Assembly: GCF_000238295.3 (NCBI RefSeq)
Contig: NZ_AHCD03000035.1
Coordinates: forward strand, 930,001 to 994,000
Source: Pseudoalteromonas rubra
GTDB taxonomy: Bacteria > Pseudomonadota > Gammaproteobacteria > Enterobacterales > Alteromonadaceae
Direction of reading: 5' to 3'
Length of the DNA stretch: 64,000 bases
The translations under genes and the position numbers were made by a program. The notes beneath the pieces are model-generated. The model saw nothing but the letters and a program-made list of their open reading frames with translations. It was not told the DNA's origin and made no database searches. How positions within the stretch are numbered: the first letter of the stretch is position 1; the number at the start of each line of letters is the position of its first letter. Shown here piece after piece: positions 45,129-54,626 of this stretch.

Positions 45129-45539
45129 ATGAATGAACTAAAACTGGAAATCAATACAACTTTTTATTGTGTAGTTGGCGCTTTCGTTATTGCACTATTA
45201 GCATTAGCAGGGCTGTTTACCGAACTCAATCTGTCTTTCCTGGCCACTATGCAAATCACCATCGCCAGTGTGGTTAGCATCGCATTCGCCATCAATTTTT
45301 TACTAAGCATGGCAGGTCATAAACGTGTGACACTGTGTAATCAGGGTTTATCATTTTTTAGCCTGACAGGTCGCCAACGCTATATACCGGCTGAAAACAT
45401 TCAGTCAATTGAATTTGTCAATTATATTGGTCTGACTATGACTCAGGTTAAGACAAACAACGGGATCATCAAGCTACTGGCATTCAGAGTACGCAAAGAG
45501 CAACAACAGCGTCTGAAAAACCTGGGTTACATGGCGTAA
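45129..45539 (+). CDS. Two-TM membrane protein with PH-like C-terminal domain
   Basis: This 136-residue protein has two hydrophobic segments (CVVGAFVIALLALAGLF and IASVVSIAFAINFLLSM) followed by a small beta-rich region (RVTLCNQGLSFFSLTGRQRY, then IQSIEFVNYIGLTMTQVKTN) that looks like bacterial PH-domain proteins. The function is unknown. It is followed by an M14 peptidase gene in the same orientation. Confidence 0.65.
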   Translation: MNELKLEINTTFYCVVGAFVIALLALAGLFTELNLSFLATMQITIASVVSIAFAINFLLSMAGHKRVTLCNQGLSFFSLTGRQRYIPAENIQSIEFVNYIGLTMTQVKTNNGIIKLLAFRVRKEQQQRLKNLGYMA

Positions 45540-45601
45540 CCCACTTGCCCCAGGCTCACAATCTAATTAGCATGCAGATATCCAGACAAAAGAGACATGT
45601 T

Positions 45602-46513
45602 ATGACTGATCAGTATTCTATCGGACACACCGGTAAGCCTTGGCAAGCAGCCGAAAAGCAACAATGGTTCGCTCAGCAGACCAAAAAGCGTGATTATTTC
45701 GAAGACATTGAGCCTCAAATCAATGCACTCAGGGCAGACTATCAAGTTGAACAATATGGTGTGCTAAATTACCAAACACACTACCCTTTGTACGCATTAA
45801 AGTCTGCCAACTGGCGCCCTGATTTACCTGTGGTACTGGTCACGGGTGGCGTACATGGCTATGAAACCAGTGGCATTTTAGGCGCACTAGCGTTTGCGAA
45901 TAAACACGCTAAAACGTATGAAGGCAAGTTCAACCTACTCATATTGCCTTGTATTAGCCCTTGGGGTTACGAGACAATAAACAGGTGGAACCCGGCGGCT
46001 GTCGACCCAAATCGTTCATTTTATGCCGACAGCCCAGCCCAGGAGTCACATCTTGCTATGGAATACCTCAAGCCGGATATGGCGTCCGTTATATTGCATA
46101 TAGACTTGCATGAAACGACTGACACAGATAACAGTGAGTTTCGTCCAGCCCTCGCTGCCCGTGACGGTAAAGTCAATCATAACTGGAATATTCCGGATGG
46201 TTTTTATCTGGTCGGCCACACTCAAAAGCCTGAAGCAGCCTTTCAGCAGGCAATAATCCACACCGTGCAAACGGTAACACATATTGCCGAAGCGGATGAG
46301 CATAATGCCCTCATAGGCGTGCCAATTGAGCAGTTCGGTGTTATCAACTATGATGCAACCAGTCTAGGTCTGTGTATGGGCATGACAGACGCAAGGTATG
46401 TTACGACCACAGAGGTCTACCCGGATAGCCCTAACACAACGCCACAAAACTGTATTGATGGCCAGGTTGCGGCGATTGAAGGCGCAATTAATTTTCTGCG
46501 AGCTCAGGGGTAA
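45602..46513 (+). CDS. M14-family zinc carboxypeptidase-like enzyme
   Basis: This 303-residue protein starts at ATG 45602 (MTDQYSIGHTGKPW); longer frames upstream lack a clear ribosome site. The zinc site is visible as TGGVHGYETSG (HxxE) with the later His in LHIDLHETTDTDNSEF. The C-terminal TTTEVYPDSP could supply the catalytic Glu. It has no signal peptide, so it is probably cytoplasmic. The substrate is uncertain; relatives include peptidases and succinylglutamate desuccinylase/aspartoacylase-like enzymes. Confidence 0.82.
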   Translation: MTDQYSIGHTGKPWQAAEKQQWFAQQTKKRDYFEDIEPQINALRADYQVEQYGVLNYQTHYPLYALKSANWRPDLPVVLVTGGVHGYETSGILGALAFANKHAKTYEGKFNLLILPCISPWGYETINRWNPAAVDPNRSFYADSPAQESHLAMEYLKPDMASVILHIDLHETTDTDNSEFRPALAARDGKVNHNWNIPDGFYLVGHTQKPEAAFQQAIIHTVQTVTHIAEADEHNALIGVPIEQFGVINYDATSLGLCMGMTDARYVTTTEVYPDSPNTTPQNCIDGQVAAIEGAINFLRAQG

Positions 46514-46514
46514 C

Positions 46515-47105
46515 TCAGGCCATTAGCTCTCCATGCTCGTGAATTATCTCAAAGATGTCTCTGAAAGAGTGAGCTTTTTGGAATATATTCACGGGCACAT
46601 GCAGTGCTCGGGCAATATCAGAAGACGATATCATGCCCCTCAAGCCCCCTTTTTCATCCATCAACAAAACGTGTTGCTGGCCAAGTTCCCTGAGAGTCTG
46701 TAATACATCACCTATCTTAGCGCTTGCCACCGTCGAAAAACGCATTGCGTGCAAATCCTGCTTTTTAGTCATGACATCTTCAACGGTTAAGTCACTACGT
46801 GCTACTTGCCGCTTCTGTGCGATGGTTAAAACCCTTCGGCCAGACAAGTCTTTAGAATTGACTACCCCAAGGAAGGTGTCATCATGGTCAACCACCAGTT
46901 TTGACCGCACATGACCATTTAGCATCATATAAACCGCATGATCTATGTCTACGTCTTTTAAGATCATTTGTGGCTGGCGTCTGGCAAAATCAGTGATCAC
47001 TTTGACCGCAGGACTCGACAAACTTAACGGCTCCGCATCATAGTAATCACAAAACTGATAGACCCCTTCTAACTTTAATGTTTGTAGCGATTTATACTCA
47101 CTCAT
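46515..47105 (-). CDS. CBS-domain protein
   Basis: This 196-residue soluble protein has two CBS motifs. The first is around 60-95 (DIDHAVYMMLNGHVRSKLVV) with VVNSKDLSGRRVL. The second is around 120-175 (SAKIGDVLQTLRELGQQHVL) followed by MISSSDIARALHVPVNIF. No fused catalytic domain is present. Such proteins usually sense adenine nucleotides. It is convergent with the M14 gene, with only 1 base between the ends. Confidence 0.85.
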   Translation of the reverse strand: MSEYKSLQTLKLEGVYQFCDYYDAEPLSLSSPAVKVITDFARRQPQMILKDVDIDHAVYMMLNGHVRSKLVVDHDDTFLGVVNSKDLSGRRVLTIAQKRQVARSDLTVEDVMTKKQDLHAMRFSTVASAKIGDVLQTLRELGQQHVLLMDEKGGLRGMISSSDIARALHVPVNIFQKAHSFRDIFEIIHEHGELMA

Positions 47106-47449
47106 ATCCCCTCCACTATCGACACTTTGGCCGAACCATACAGAAAATATGGTTCATCGTTGCGCTTTATGCAAGGGACTAACCCGCATGGTGTAATCCA
47201 CTGTAATGGCAAGATACGAGCTGACTCGTTACAATGATAATGTTCGCAATTGTCTTTGCCCGGACACGATAATAGCCTGTCTTTACGGCTGTTATTATTG
47301 TGAATACTTCCTGAAATAACAGTACCCGTTTCGGCGGGTTCTTTTTATAAACTGAAGGTAACTAAGGAAATAGTCCCTTCAACAAGGTAGAATCTCCACC
47401 GAAGTGCAAATTCGTGTGCGTCACTTATACGGAAAGTTAGGAAAATCTT
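47106..47449. other. Structured intergenic region between the CBS and FHA genes; candidate small RNA
   Basis: This 344-bp space has no coding frame. It holds a perfect stem GAACCATA/TATGGTTC (47133-47155) in the CBS gene leader, and a longer imperfect hairpin between 47263 and 47313 (GATAATAGCC with a GGCTG-TTATTAT arm). It also holds an ACCCG/CGGGT stem followed by TCTTTTT at 47324-47346. The last two read on the plus strand and end 100 bp before the FHA start. They could mark a small RNA or an attenuated leader. A TGnTGTAAT box near 47190 might be its promoter. Confidence 0.4.
47324..47346 (+). terminator. Terminator-like hairpin upstream of the FHA gene
   Basis: ACCCG (47324-47328) pairs with CGGGT (47335-47339), followed by TCTTTTT. 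It lies on the plus strand well before the FHA start codon, so it ends an upstream transcript that is not one of the annotated genes. Confidence 0.55.
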
Positions 47450-48406
47450 ATGGCATATTTAATCGATGAACAGAAACTAGAAAAAATTTACCTAAAAAGT
47501 TATCACACTTTTGGGCGTTACAAATTTAATGTAGATACCTTCGTCGATAAGCCTGGCATATCAAGGCATCATGCCATCATTGAACATGCAAACAACACTT
47601 GGTTGATCCGCGACGTCAGCACCAATGGGATCTGGATCAACGACAAGAAGATTGATAAAAACCTGCCCTATCAACTCTCCGAAAATGATAAAATTGACTT
47701 TGCAGCGCCCGGACAAAACTCCTATGTTGTGGCAAATTTAAATGCCAATTGTCAGTACCTGGTTTCACAGACAAACGCCAATCAAGTGATCGAACTGGAA
47801 AACCAGATACTGCTACCCAATGACGAAGAAGCCAGCCATATCGTTTACTTTGATGCTTTACTAAATTACTGGTTTTTAGAAGATTTAAATACCTCAGACC
47901 GACAAGCGCTGATTGACGGAGGGGTGGTCTCCTTATTTGGTCAACAATGGCTTTTTTACTGCGCCAACACGTCAACCATGACCAAGCATCTCGACAACCA
48001 GCCGATTGTAAAACCCATCGCACTCAACTTTAGTGTTAGTCAGGATGAAGAAAAAACCGATTTAACGCTGGAGCTGGAAGGCCAGGAAATTGATCTGGGC
48101 TGTCGTACTCACCACTATCTGATGCTGCTACTGGCAAGAACACGTATCGACGACAAGCAAAATGGGATGGACACAGAATCTCAAGGGTGGCTTTATCGTG
48201 AAGATCTGGCCAAAGCGCTTGGCGTGCAAACTAATCATATGAACATTATGGTGCACCGTGCCCGCAAGCAACTGACCGAAGCGGGCGGCGATAAAGCACC
48301 AGAGTTAGCTTATGTGCTGGAAACCAACAACGGAAAAATTCGCCTGAATTGTCAAAATATCACCATTGTTAAAGGTTGCCAGCTAGAAACTCGTATTTCA
48401 ATTTAA
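47450..48406 (+). CDS. FHA-domain protein with C-terminal winged-helix-like region
   Basis: This 318-residue protein has an N-terminal FHA domain: HTFGRYKFNVDTFVDKPGIS, then RHHAIIEH, then IRDVSTNGIWINDKKI, which holds the Gly-Arg, Ser-Arg-His-His and Asn-Gly residues that bind phosphothreonine. Residues 200-318 contain REDLAKALGVQTNHMNIMVH and RARKQLTEAGGDKAPELAYV, like a winged-helix effector domain. This suggests a phosphorylation-controlled DNA-binding or adaptor protein. No kinase gene is adjacent. Confidence 0.8.
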   Translation: MAYLIDEQKLEKIYLKSYHTFGRYKFNVDTFVDKPGISRHHAIIEHANNTWLIRDVSTNGIWINDKKIDKNLPYQLSENDKIDFAAPGQNSYVVANLNANCQYLVSQTNANQVIELENQILLPNDEEASHIVYFDALLNYWFLEDLNTSDRQALIDGGVVSLFGQQWLFYCANTSTMTKHLDNQPIVKPIALNFSVSQDEEKTDLTLELEGQEIDLGCRTHHYLMLLLARTRIDDKQNGMDTESQGWLYREDLAKALGVQTNHMNIMVHRARKQLTEAGGDKAPELAYVLETNNGKIRLNCQNITIVKGCQLETRISI

Positions 48407-48418
48407 CAAACGTATTAT

Positions 48419-48940
48419 TCAGGGCCGGTACGGACCGGCCTCATTATTTACTGTTTGTTCCAGTGTCTTAAAGCATCCGACTTTATTAAGCAGTTCCATC
48501 ATGACAAATAGTGGCCCAATCAACAGCCCCATCAGGTCATCTGCAAAAGCGGGTTTCTTCCCTTCAAAATAATGTCCTACGAACTGGATAACCCAGCCAG
48601 TCACAAATAACCCGAGCCCCATGACATAAAACCAGACAACGTCCAGACCAGCATATGCGACTGCGTCGAATGCCAAAATAACAGCCCCCTGACACATCAA
48701 CAAAAAGGCTATCATCCAACTGCCAAGCGCAGGCGACAAATATAAGTAGTACATACTAGCCAGAAAAATTAAACAGCCAGACAAGCTCAGTTGCGCCTGA
48801 AAAACGCTTCCCAATGGCCAGAATGTCATCCAGACAACGGCAAACACAATCAGTGGGACGCCAACAAAATGCGTTGCAATATTGCGTTTATCTCTGTGAT
48901 ACAAGGCGTAATTGACCAGGTGTTGCTCAAGTGTTTTCAT
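48419..48940 (-). CDS. DUF962/Mpo1-like membrane protein
   Basis: This 173-residue protein starts MKTLEQHLVNYALYHRDKRN and continues NIATHFVGVPLIVFAVVWMT, the His-bearing opening of the DUF962 (Mpo1/YGL010w) family, with four to five membrane helices and a second conserved FVGHYFEGKKPAFADDLMGL segment. Yeast Mpo1 is a non-haem iron dioxygenase acting on 2-hydroxy fatty acids. Bacterial members are mostly untested. A hairpin inside its 3' end may terminate the convergent FHA transcript. Confidence 0.85.
   Translation of the reverse strand: MKTLEQHLVNYALYHRDKRNIATHFVGVPLIVFAVVWMTFWPLGSVFQAQLSLSGCLIFLASMYYLYLSPALGSWMIAFLLMCQGAVILAFDAVAYAGLDVVWFYVMGLGLFVTGWVIQFVGHYFEGKKPAFADDLMGLLIGPLFVMMELLNKVGCFKTLEQTVNNEAGPYRP
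48423..48440 (+). terminator. Hairpin after the FHA gene
   Basis: GGCCGGT and ACCGGCC form a 7-bp GC-rich stem with an ACGG loop, 17 bases after the FHA stop, followed by TCATTATTTA. It lies within the end of the convergent DUF962 gene. Confidence 0.4.
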
Positions 48941-49041
48941 CTTTTTTGTTCTTTTGAGTAATTACTTTATTTTATAAAGCCGCAATCTGCTGAAAAAGTC
49001 AACACTGTACCACTATGTGGCCTATGCAACTTTCGGGAAGG

Positions 49042-49075
49042 GAAAATAAAAATGCCGCCAGGCGACTGGCGGCAT
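49042..49075 (-). terminator. Intrinsic terminator downstream of recD
   Basis: ATGCCGCCA and TGGCGGCAT form a perfect 9-bp stem with a GGCGAC loop. On the minus strand it is followed by TTTTTATTTT. It lies about 100 bp beyond the recD stop and should end the recC-recB-recD transcript. Confidence 0.75.
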
Positions 49076-49173
49076 AAATCACTGGGTTATCAACGGTGAT
49101 GAACACTGTCTGTCATCTCCGTTATCTATTACTGTAGACCAAAGAAAAAAACAAACAAGATAAAAACATAAAT

Positions 49174-51090
49174 TTAACCTAAACGTAACCTATCCGACAT
49201 TCCCGAATGTCGCCCGGCTTGCGCTTGCATAGACAGTTGTAGCACTTGAGGCTGACAATTGAGCTCCAGATGTCGCTTTGCACGTGTAATACCTGTGTAC
49301 ACCAACTGGCGATTTACCCCTTTGCCTGCGCGCTGAATAGGCGGCAAGATCAGCGCCGTATACTCAAATTCCGATCCCTGCGACTTATGGATCGTCATCG
49401 CATACACCAGCTCATAACTGGGTAACCTTGCTGGGTAAAAGTGCCTGACAGTATTTTGCTCATCGATAAAGGTCGCGTAAAGCTGACCTTGCTCACCGGG
49501 CAGCAGAATGCCAATATCGCCATTGAAAAGTTTGAGCTGATAATCATTTTGCGTGATCATAATCGGCATCCCGGCGTAGAAACGATTATAAGGGGCTATC
49601 AGCCCACGCTGAGCGAGTTTCTGCTCAATTCGTTTATTAAGCTCAGAGACACCATAAGGGCCCTCTCTGACAGCAGCCAGCAGCTGATATTGACTAAACA
49701 GCCCGTGCACCTCCTCTGGCTCTCGTTTGTCCGCAATGGCCGTCAGATATCGACTGTAATGGTCAGCCGCTCGTTCCAACAGCGCATTGTATTGCTCCAC
49801 ACTCAACCCATAAAAACTCAGATCGTTAAAGCCGTGGTTGATCACCTGTTGTAGTCGCTCGGGTAGATTGTGATTCACCGCACTCGCCAGCTGGCCAATC
49901 CCACTGTCACTTTTAAAGCGGTGGCTTTGCTGTAAAAACGCTGTGGCATCAGCCAATGCATAACGCGTTGCCTTGCCTTGTAAAACGGCTTGACCCGCAA
50001 AACACACCTGATTTAAAAACGCCGCACGGCTGGCAGTATAAGCAGGCTGTGTCCCCAGCTTCAGATGCTCACACAAATCACTCAGAATACTGCCCGTATC
50101 CACCGATGCCAGTTGATCTTTATCACCTAACAGGATCAGTCTGGCATGAGCAGGCAAAGCCCTGACCAGCTTGCTCATCAAAGCCAGGTCGACCATTGAC
50201 GCTTCGTCTACTATCAGCAAATCGATATGCAACGGGTTTTGTTCGTGATGAATAAAGCGATTGGTATGTGGGATCACGCCAAGCAAACGGTGCACCGTTT
50301 GCGCCTGTTCGGGGATCAGGCTGGCAAGCTCCGGGGCCAACCTCAAACGTCCTTTTGCACCAATAATTGATTCACTGAGCCTGGCCGCCGCTTTGCCGGT
50401 TGGAGCCACCAGTTTAATACTCAGTGGCACCTCGGTATACAGAGATTGCAAGATAGCCAGTAACTTAGTCACTGTGGTGGTTTTACCGGTTCCCGGACCT
50501 CCGGTGATCACGCAAAACCCGCTCGATGCAGCCATTGCACAAGCGACCTTTTGCCAGTCTACCCCCTCAGCATTGCCGCTGGGAAAATACTGTTCCAGCA
50601 AGCCACTTAGTTGTGATTCATTCAGTTGGATGGGTTGCCGAGCCATCTGTAAAAAACGGCTACTCAGATACGCTTCATATTCTGCTAACCGCGCCAGGTA
50701 TAACCGGCCTGAAAATAACCTTAAAGGCTTGTTTTCTCCTACCGCCGGATGCGATTGCAACGCACATAAGGCTGCGTCCGGGCTATTAAATGGCGTATAG
50801 GGTAAAGCATGCGCTGCGCCTGACATACCCGCAAATGCACTCATTTCTTCAGCACTTAACGAAAAAGGGTTCTGCCAGTCGATATCCGCCAGCAACAGGC
50901 AGGTATGCTGACTCTGTTCAGCCCGCTGCAGCAGCAAAACAAGATAAAATACCGCATCAAACTGCTCCTGACACAACAACTTTGCCAGGGCGACATCAGC
51001 AGCACGCGCACGCCGGGTATGTATCAGCAGCGCAATATACGCCTGATGGTCGAGATCATCAGACTGAAATTCAAACATCCCCTGTGTCAT
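49174..51090 (-). CDS. recD: Exodeoxyribonuclease V subunit alpha, RecD
   Basis: This 638-residue SF1B helicase has Walker A in CVITGGPGTGKTTTVTKLLA, Walker B in LLIVDEASMVDLALM, LILLGDKDQLASVDTGSIL (motif III) and the C-terminal MTIHKSQGSEFEYTALIL and VYTGITRAKRHLEL motifs. It is the 5'-3' motor of RecBCD, which processes double-strand ends for recombination and degrades foreign DNA. Its ATG overlaps the recB stop (TAATG), showing translational coupling. Confidence 0.95.
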   Translation of the reverse strand: MTQGMFEFQSDDLDHQAYIALLIHTRRARAADVALAKLLCQEQFDAVFYLVLLLQRAEQSQHTCLLLADIDWQNPFSLSAEEMSAFAGMSGAAHALPYTPFNSPDAALCALQSHPAVGENKPLRLFSGRLYLARLAEYEAYLSSRFLQMARQPIQLNESQLSGLLEQYFPSGNAEGVDWQKVACAMAASSGFCVITGGPGTGKTTTVTKLLAILQSLYTEVPLSIKLVAPTGKAAARLSESIIGAKGRLRLAPELASLIPEQAQTVHRLLGVIPHTNRFIHHEQNPLHIDLLIVDEASMVDLALMSKLVRALPAHARLILLGDKDQLASVDTGSILSDLCEHLKLGTQPAYTASRAAFLNQVCFAGQAVLQGKATRYALADATAFLQQSHRFKSDSGIGQLASAVNHNLPERLQQVINHGFNDLSFYGLSVEQYNALLERAADHYSRYLTAIADKREPEEVHGLFSQYQLLAAVREGPYGVSELNKRIEQKLAQRGLIAPYNRFYAGMPIMITQNDYQLKLFNGDIGILLPGEQGQLYATFIDEQNTVRHFYPARLPSYELVYAMTIHKSQGSEFEYTALILPPIQRAGKGVNRQLVYTGITRAKRHLELNCQPQVLQLSMQAQAGRHSGMSDRLRLG

Positions 51091-54000
51091 TATTGTTCTC
51101 CCGCATCAAATAAGGCGTCCAGTTGTAGTAACGTACTTTCATCCAGTTGCGTAAAGAAGCAGCCGGCACCGTCTGGTAACGCACGCAAAAACAAATAATA
51201 CACGCCACCGAGGTGTTGCTGAGGGCTGTAGTCTGCAAGGCGGTGTTTTAATAGTCGATGTAAGGCCACAGAATAAATCAGATACTGAAGATGGTACTGA
51301 TGTGAGCTCATCGCCAGTGCCAGATTGTCAGCCTGATAGTCTGCCGCCGTGTCGCCCAGATAATTTGATTTATAGTCGAGGATAAAATACCGCCCCTGCC
51401 AGACAAAGATCAGATCGATAAAACCTTTTAACATGCCCTGCACTTCATCAAAACGCAGATGGCTGGGTACGCCGGTAATTTGCGCAACCAACTTGTTGAG
51501 CCGGGTATAGGACAAACGCTTCAGAGGTAATTGAAACTCCATTTCAACCAGGCAGTCAGATACTGACAACTGACCCAGTGTCAGCTCTGGTAACGGCATT
51601 AAGGGGGCATGTAAACACCCCTGGATCCAGTGCTCAAGCGTCTCCTGCCAGACAATATCCAGATGATATTTCTCCAGGCAAGTCTGAGTTGCCTCAGCCA
51701 GAGTCAGCTTGTCTGGCCGGGTAGGTTCGTGTGGCGCCGTGAAATCAATCTGCTCGAAAATTTCATGCAAACAACTCCCCGCTCGTGCGCCTTTAACAAA
51801 AGTATAAGGAGTATAACGCTTGATCACATTGGGTTCAGGCAAGTCTATTTTGTGGTTTTCATCTTGCGCCCCCACAGGCCGCTCAGCACTTGTCTCGTGA
51901 TAACTCAACTGACTAAAGCTGGTCATTCGCCAGTTTTGTTCTATCACCACTTCAACGGCTCGACTCTGCAAACGCTGAAGCGACTCTGTCCGCTCTGGCT
52001 GATAGACACAAGATACGGCCTGCAATGATTGATAAGCCATCCCCTCATGGCCTGCACATAAGCTACGAAGCTGTTCATGCCACTGTGTCGCGTCGCTAAT
52101 TTTATCAGTACCAAACAGCACGTGCCCCAGTGCACACTGCTGGATCCCTGGTTTTTTGCTGCGCCCCAGTGGCAAGTTATACAAACCCAGGCTGCAAAAA
52201 TGAATCGCCCGTGTTAATGCCACGTAAAGCAGACGGATATCCTCTGCAAGGCGTTCCCGCTCAGCGCTTTGCCGTGCGCTATCGTCGGCATCCAGATCCA
52301 GTACCAGCTCCCCGTTGTCATGGTAAATCGCTTCGCTAGCCTCCCGGTAGGCACTGGCGAAAGGCAGGTAGACCAGGGGGTACTCCAGCCCTTTTGACGC
52401 ATGCATTGTAACAATTTTAACCAGATCAGCGTCACTCTCCAGACGCAGCTGAGTGCCCTCATAGCTCGGATTAGCACACTGAGATTGTAACCAGCGCATG
52501 ACCCGTTGCGTACCTTCAAGCTCGATTTGTTTATGTTGCAACAACTCGGCAAGATGACGGTAATCAGTCAGCCAGCGCTCTACTTCAAAGCCAGCTCGCT
52601 GCCACAGTCTGACTAATTGGTTGTCTACCAGTAAAGACTCCAAACAGGCCATGGCCCCCTGTTGATACCAAAGCTGTTTCAAGTGAGCAAACTGCATCAG
52701 ATAACGCTGCCACTGCCCTTCCTGGGTGCGCAGTGCAAAAATTTGCTGTTCACTCAACGCAAACAAAGGCCCGGCCAGTACGCCACGCAACGCCGCTTCG
52801 TCATAACTGCCATGCACTACATGTAACAACTGCCAGACCGCAACAGCCACTGGCTGCGAAAAAACACTGTCCCGGGCGAGGTATACGCTGCTCACACCAG
52901 CCGCCTGTAAAGCGTGCTTGATAACGCCCGCTTCCCCCCTGTCACGGACCAATACGCAAATATCTGCAGCCAGCACGGGACGCTGACCTATACAAGCACG
53001 CCCTTGCTGAGCCAGAGTGAGGATCTGCGCAATCTGTGCAGCAAATCCCTGTGCCAGCAGAGGATAGGCCGAGGCTTTGGTCGTTACGGGCGAATCGTCG
53101 TCCTCAAGTACGTTGAATTGCAGTGCCGCTGGTTCAACACCATCCAGGGTAAAGGTATTGTCGGCGTCTTTACCTGCCGCCTCAACTTCAATAAAAGGTA
53201 TGTCACGATTGAATATAAAACTATCAGCCTGCGCAGTAAAAACCGCATTCACGGCAGCGACTACCCGCTTGGCTGAACGATAGTTCTTATCCAGTGTAAA
53301 TTGCCGGGCTTCGTCGACCTGATGTTTGGCACCGATATAGGTGAAGATGTCCGCCCCCCTGAAGCCATAAATGGCCTGTTTCGGGTCGCCTATCATGGTC
53401 AGACCGCAACTGCTGTCAGTGCCATAAACGCGTGAAAATATGCCAAACTGGATCGGATCTGTATCCTGAAACTCATCAATCATAGCGACCGGATAAAGCT
53501 GTGCAATTTTCTCTGCCAGCGCCTCACCTTGTGAGCCATGTAATGCCTGATGCAAATTCTGTAGCAGATCATCCGGCGAGATCAGGCTGTGTTCTAGCTT
53601 AGCCTGCGCCATCAGAGTACGCACTTCACCCAGTGCATGTTGCAACAACGCAATAGGCAGTCCCCTGGCAACACTCTGATGTAACTGCGCCATTTCATCA
53701 AACCAACCCAGGGCCGGGTGTACAACCGGTTTACCCGTTTTAGTGTAGTTCTTCGGATCGCTTAATTGCGCCTCTCCCCACAAAGCAAAGGAATGTTTAC
53801 TGGTACCAAACTCAAAATACCAATCATCCCCCATACAGTAGTCGATTAACGCCTGGATGTTGGCAGGTCGCCCGGGCGCTTTATTCTTCGCAATACCAGA
53901 GTCGCGCAGCACCTGAAAAAAGTCTGAGTTTAACAGTTGCTGTTTAAACTTATCTGCGCGGCTCTGATATTCGGCCCGCTGCGCCAGCACAACAGCCAAA

Positions 54001-54626
54001 TCCAGTTCTGGCTGCAATCGGGCGTCACCACGCTTGAGCAAGGGATAGAGACGTTTTGCCAGCGCCTGCGGATGAGAAAAGTGCGATAGAACCAACTCAG
54101 TTTTGTCTGAGTCTAACGGGTAAACAAAGCGTCGCCAGTGATCCTCCACTGCGGCATTAAACAACTCGCTGTCATCCAGAATGAATTCCAGATTAAAACT
54201 GAGGTTAGATTCAAATGCATGCTGCTTGAGCATACGCTGGCAAAAGCCATGAATGGTAAAAATGGCCGCTTCATCCATGGACTTAGCAGCGGCATCCAGC
54301 AAATGATACGCAGCTTCCTGATCAGCCACTTGTGCCAGCAACTCAATGATCAGCGTGTCATTGCATTCGCTACCCAACAAAGCATCCCGTGCCTGCACGA
54401 TCCGTTTGCGTACCCGATCTTTGATCTCCTGGGTGGCAGCATCGGTAAACGTCACCACCAGGATTTGCTCAACACTAAGGGGGGTAGTTTGGGTTTCGTT
54501 ATTAATTAACCCCAGTAAGTAACGCAAATACAAACCTGTGATGGTATAAGTTTTACCAGTACCGGCACTGGCCTCAATCAGGTTATGGCCCGACAGAGGC
54601 ATGGATTGAGGATCAAGCCGTCTCAT
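51090..54626 (-). CDS. recB: Exodeoxyribonuclease V subunit beta, RecB
   Basis: This 1178-residue protein starts at ATG 54626, with AGGAG upstream; the start overlaps the recC end. Walker A is in LIEASAGTGKTYTITGLYLR, with UvrD-type motifs AMIDEFQDTDPIQF, MIGDPKQAIYGFRGADIFTY and KIVTMHASKGLEYPLVYLPF. The C-terminal nuclease domain shows YFILDYKSNYLG (the catalytic Asp-Tyr-Lys). RecB is the 3'-5' helicase and the only nuclease of the complex. Confidence 0.95.
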   Translation of the reverse strand: MRRLDPQSMPLSGHNLIEASAGTGKTYTITGLYLRYLLGLINNETQTTPLSVEQILVVTFTDAATQEIKDRVRKRIVQARDALLGSECNDTLIIELLAQVADQEAAYHLLDAAAKSMDEAAIFTIHGFCQRMLKQHAFESNLSFNLEFILDDSELFNAAVEDHWRRFVYPLDSDKTELVLSHFSHPQALAKRLYPLLKRGDARLQPELDLAVVLAQRAEYQSRADKFKQQLLNSDFFQVLRDSGIAKNKAPGRPANIQALIDYCMGDDWYFEFGTSKHSFALWGEAQLSDPKNYTKTGKPVVHPALGWFDEMAQLHQSVARGLPIALLQHALGEVRTLMAQAKLEHSLISPDDLLQNLHQALHGSQGEALAEKIAQLYPVAMIDEFQDTDPIQFGIFSRVYGTDSSCGLTMIGDPKQAIYGFRGADIFTYIGAKHQVDEARQFTLDKNYRSAKRVVAAVNAVFTAQADSFIFNRDIPFIEVEAAGKDADNTFTLDGVEPAALQFNVLEDDDSPVTTKASAYPLLAQGFAAQIAQILTLAQQGRACIGQRPVLAADICVLVRDRGEAGVIKHALQAAGVSSVYLARDSVFSQPVAVAVWQLLHVVHGSYDEAALRGVLAGPLFALSEQQIFALRTQEGQWQRYLMQFAHLKQLWYQQGAMACLESLLVDNQLVRLWQRAGFEVERWLTDYRHLAELLQHKQIELEGTQRVMRWLQSQCANPSYEGTQLRLESDADLVKIVTMHASKGLEYPLVYLPFASAYREASEAIYHDNGELVLDLDADDSARQSAERERLAEDIRLLYVALTRAIHFCSLGLYNLPLGRSKKPGIQQCALGHVLFGTDKISDATQWHEQLRSLCAGHEGMAYQSLQAVSCVYQPERTESLQRLQSRAVEVVIEQNWRMTSFSQLSYHETSAERPVGAQDENHKIDLPEPNVIKRYTPYTFVKGARAGSCLHEIFEQIDFTAPHEPTRPDKLTLAEATQTCLEKYHLDIVWQETLEHWIQGCLHAPLMPLPELTLGQLSVSDCLVEMEFQLPLKRLSYTRLNKLVAQITGVPSHLRFDEVQGMLKGFIDLIFVWQGRYFILDYKSNYLGDTAADYQADNLALAMSSHQYHLQYLIYSVALHRLLKHRLADYSPQQHLGGVYYLFLRALPDGAGCFFTQLDESTLLQLDALFDAGEQ

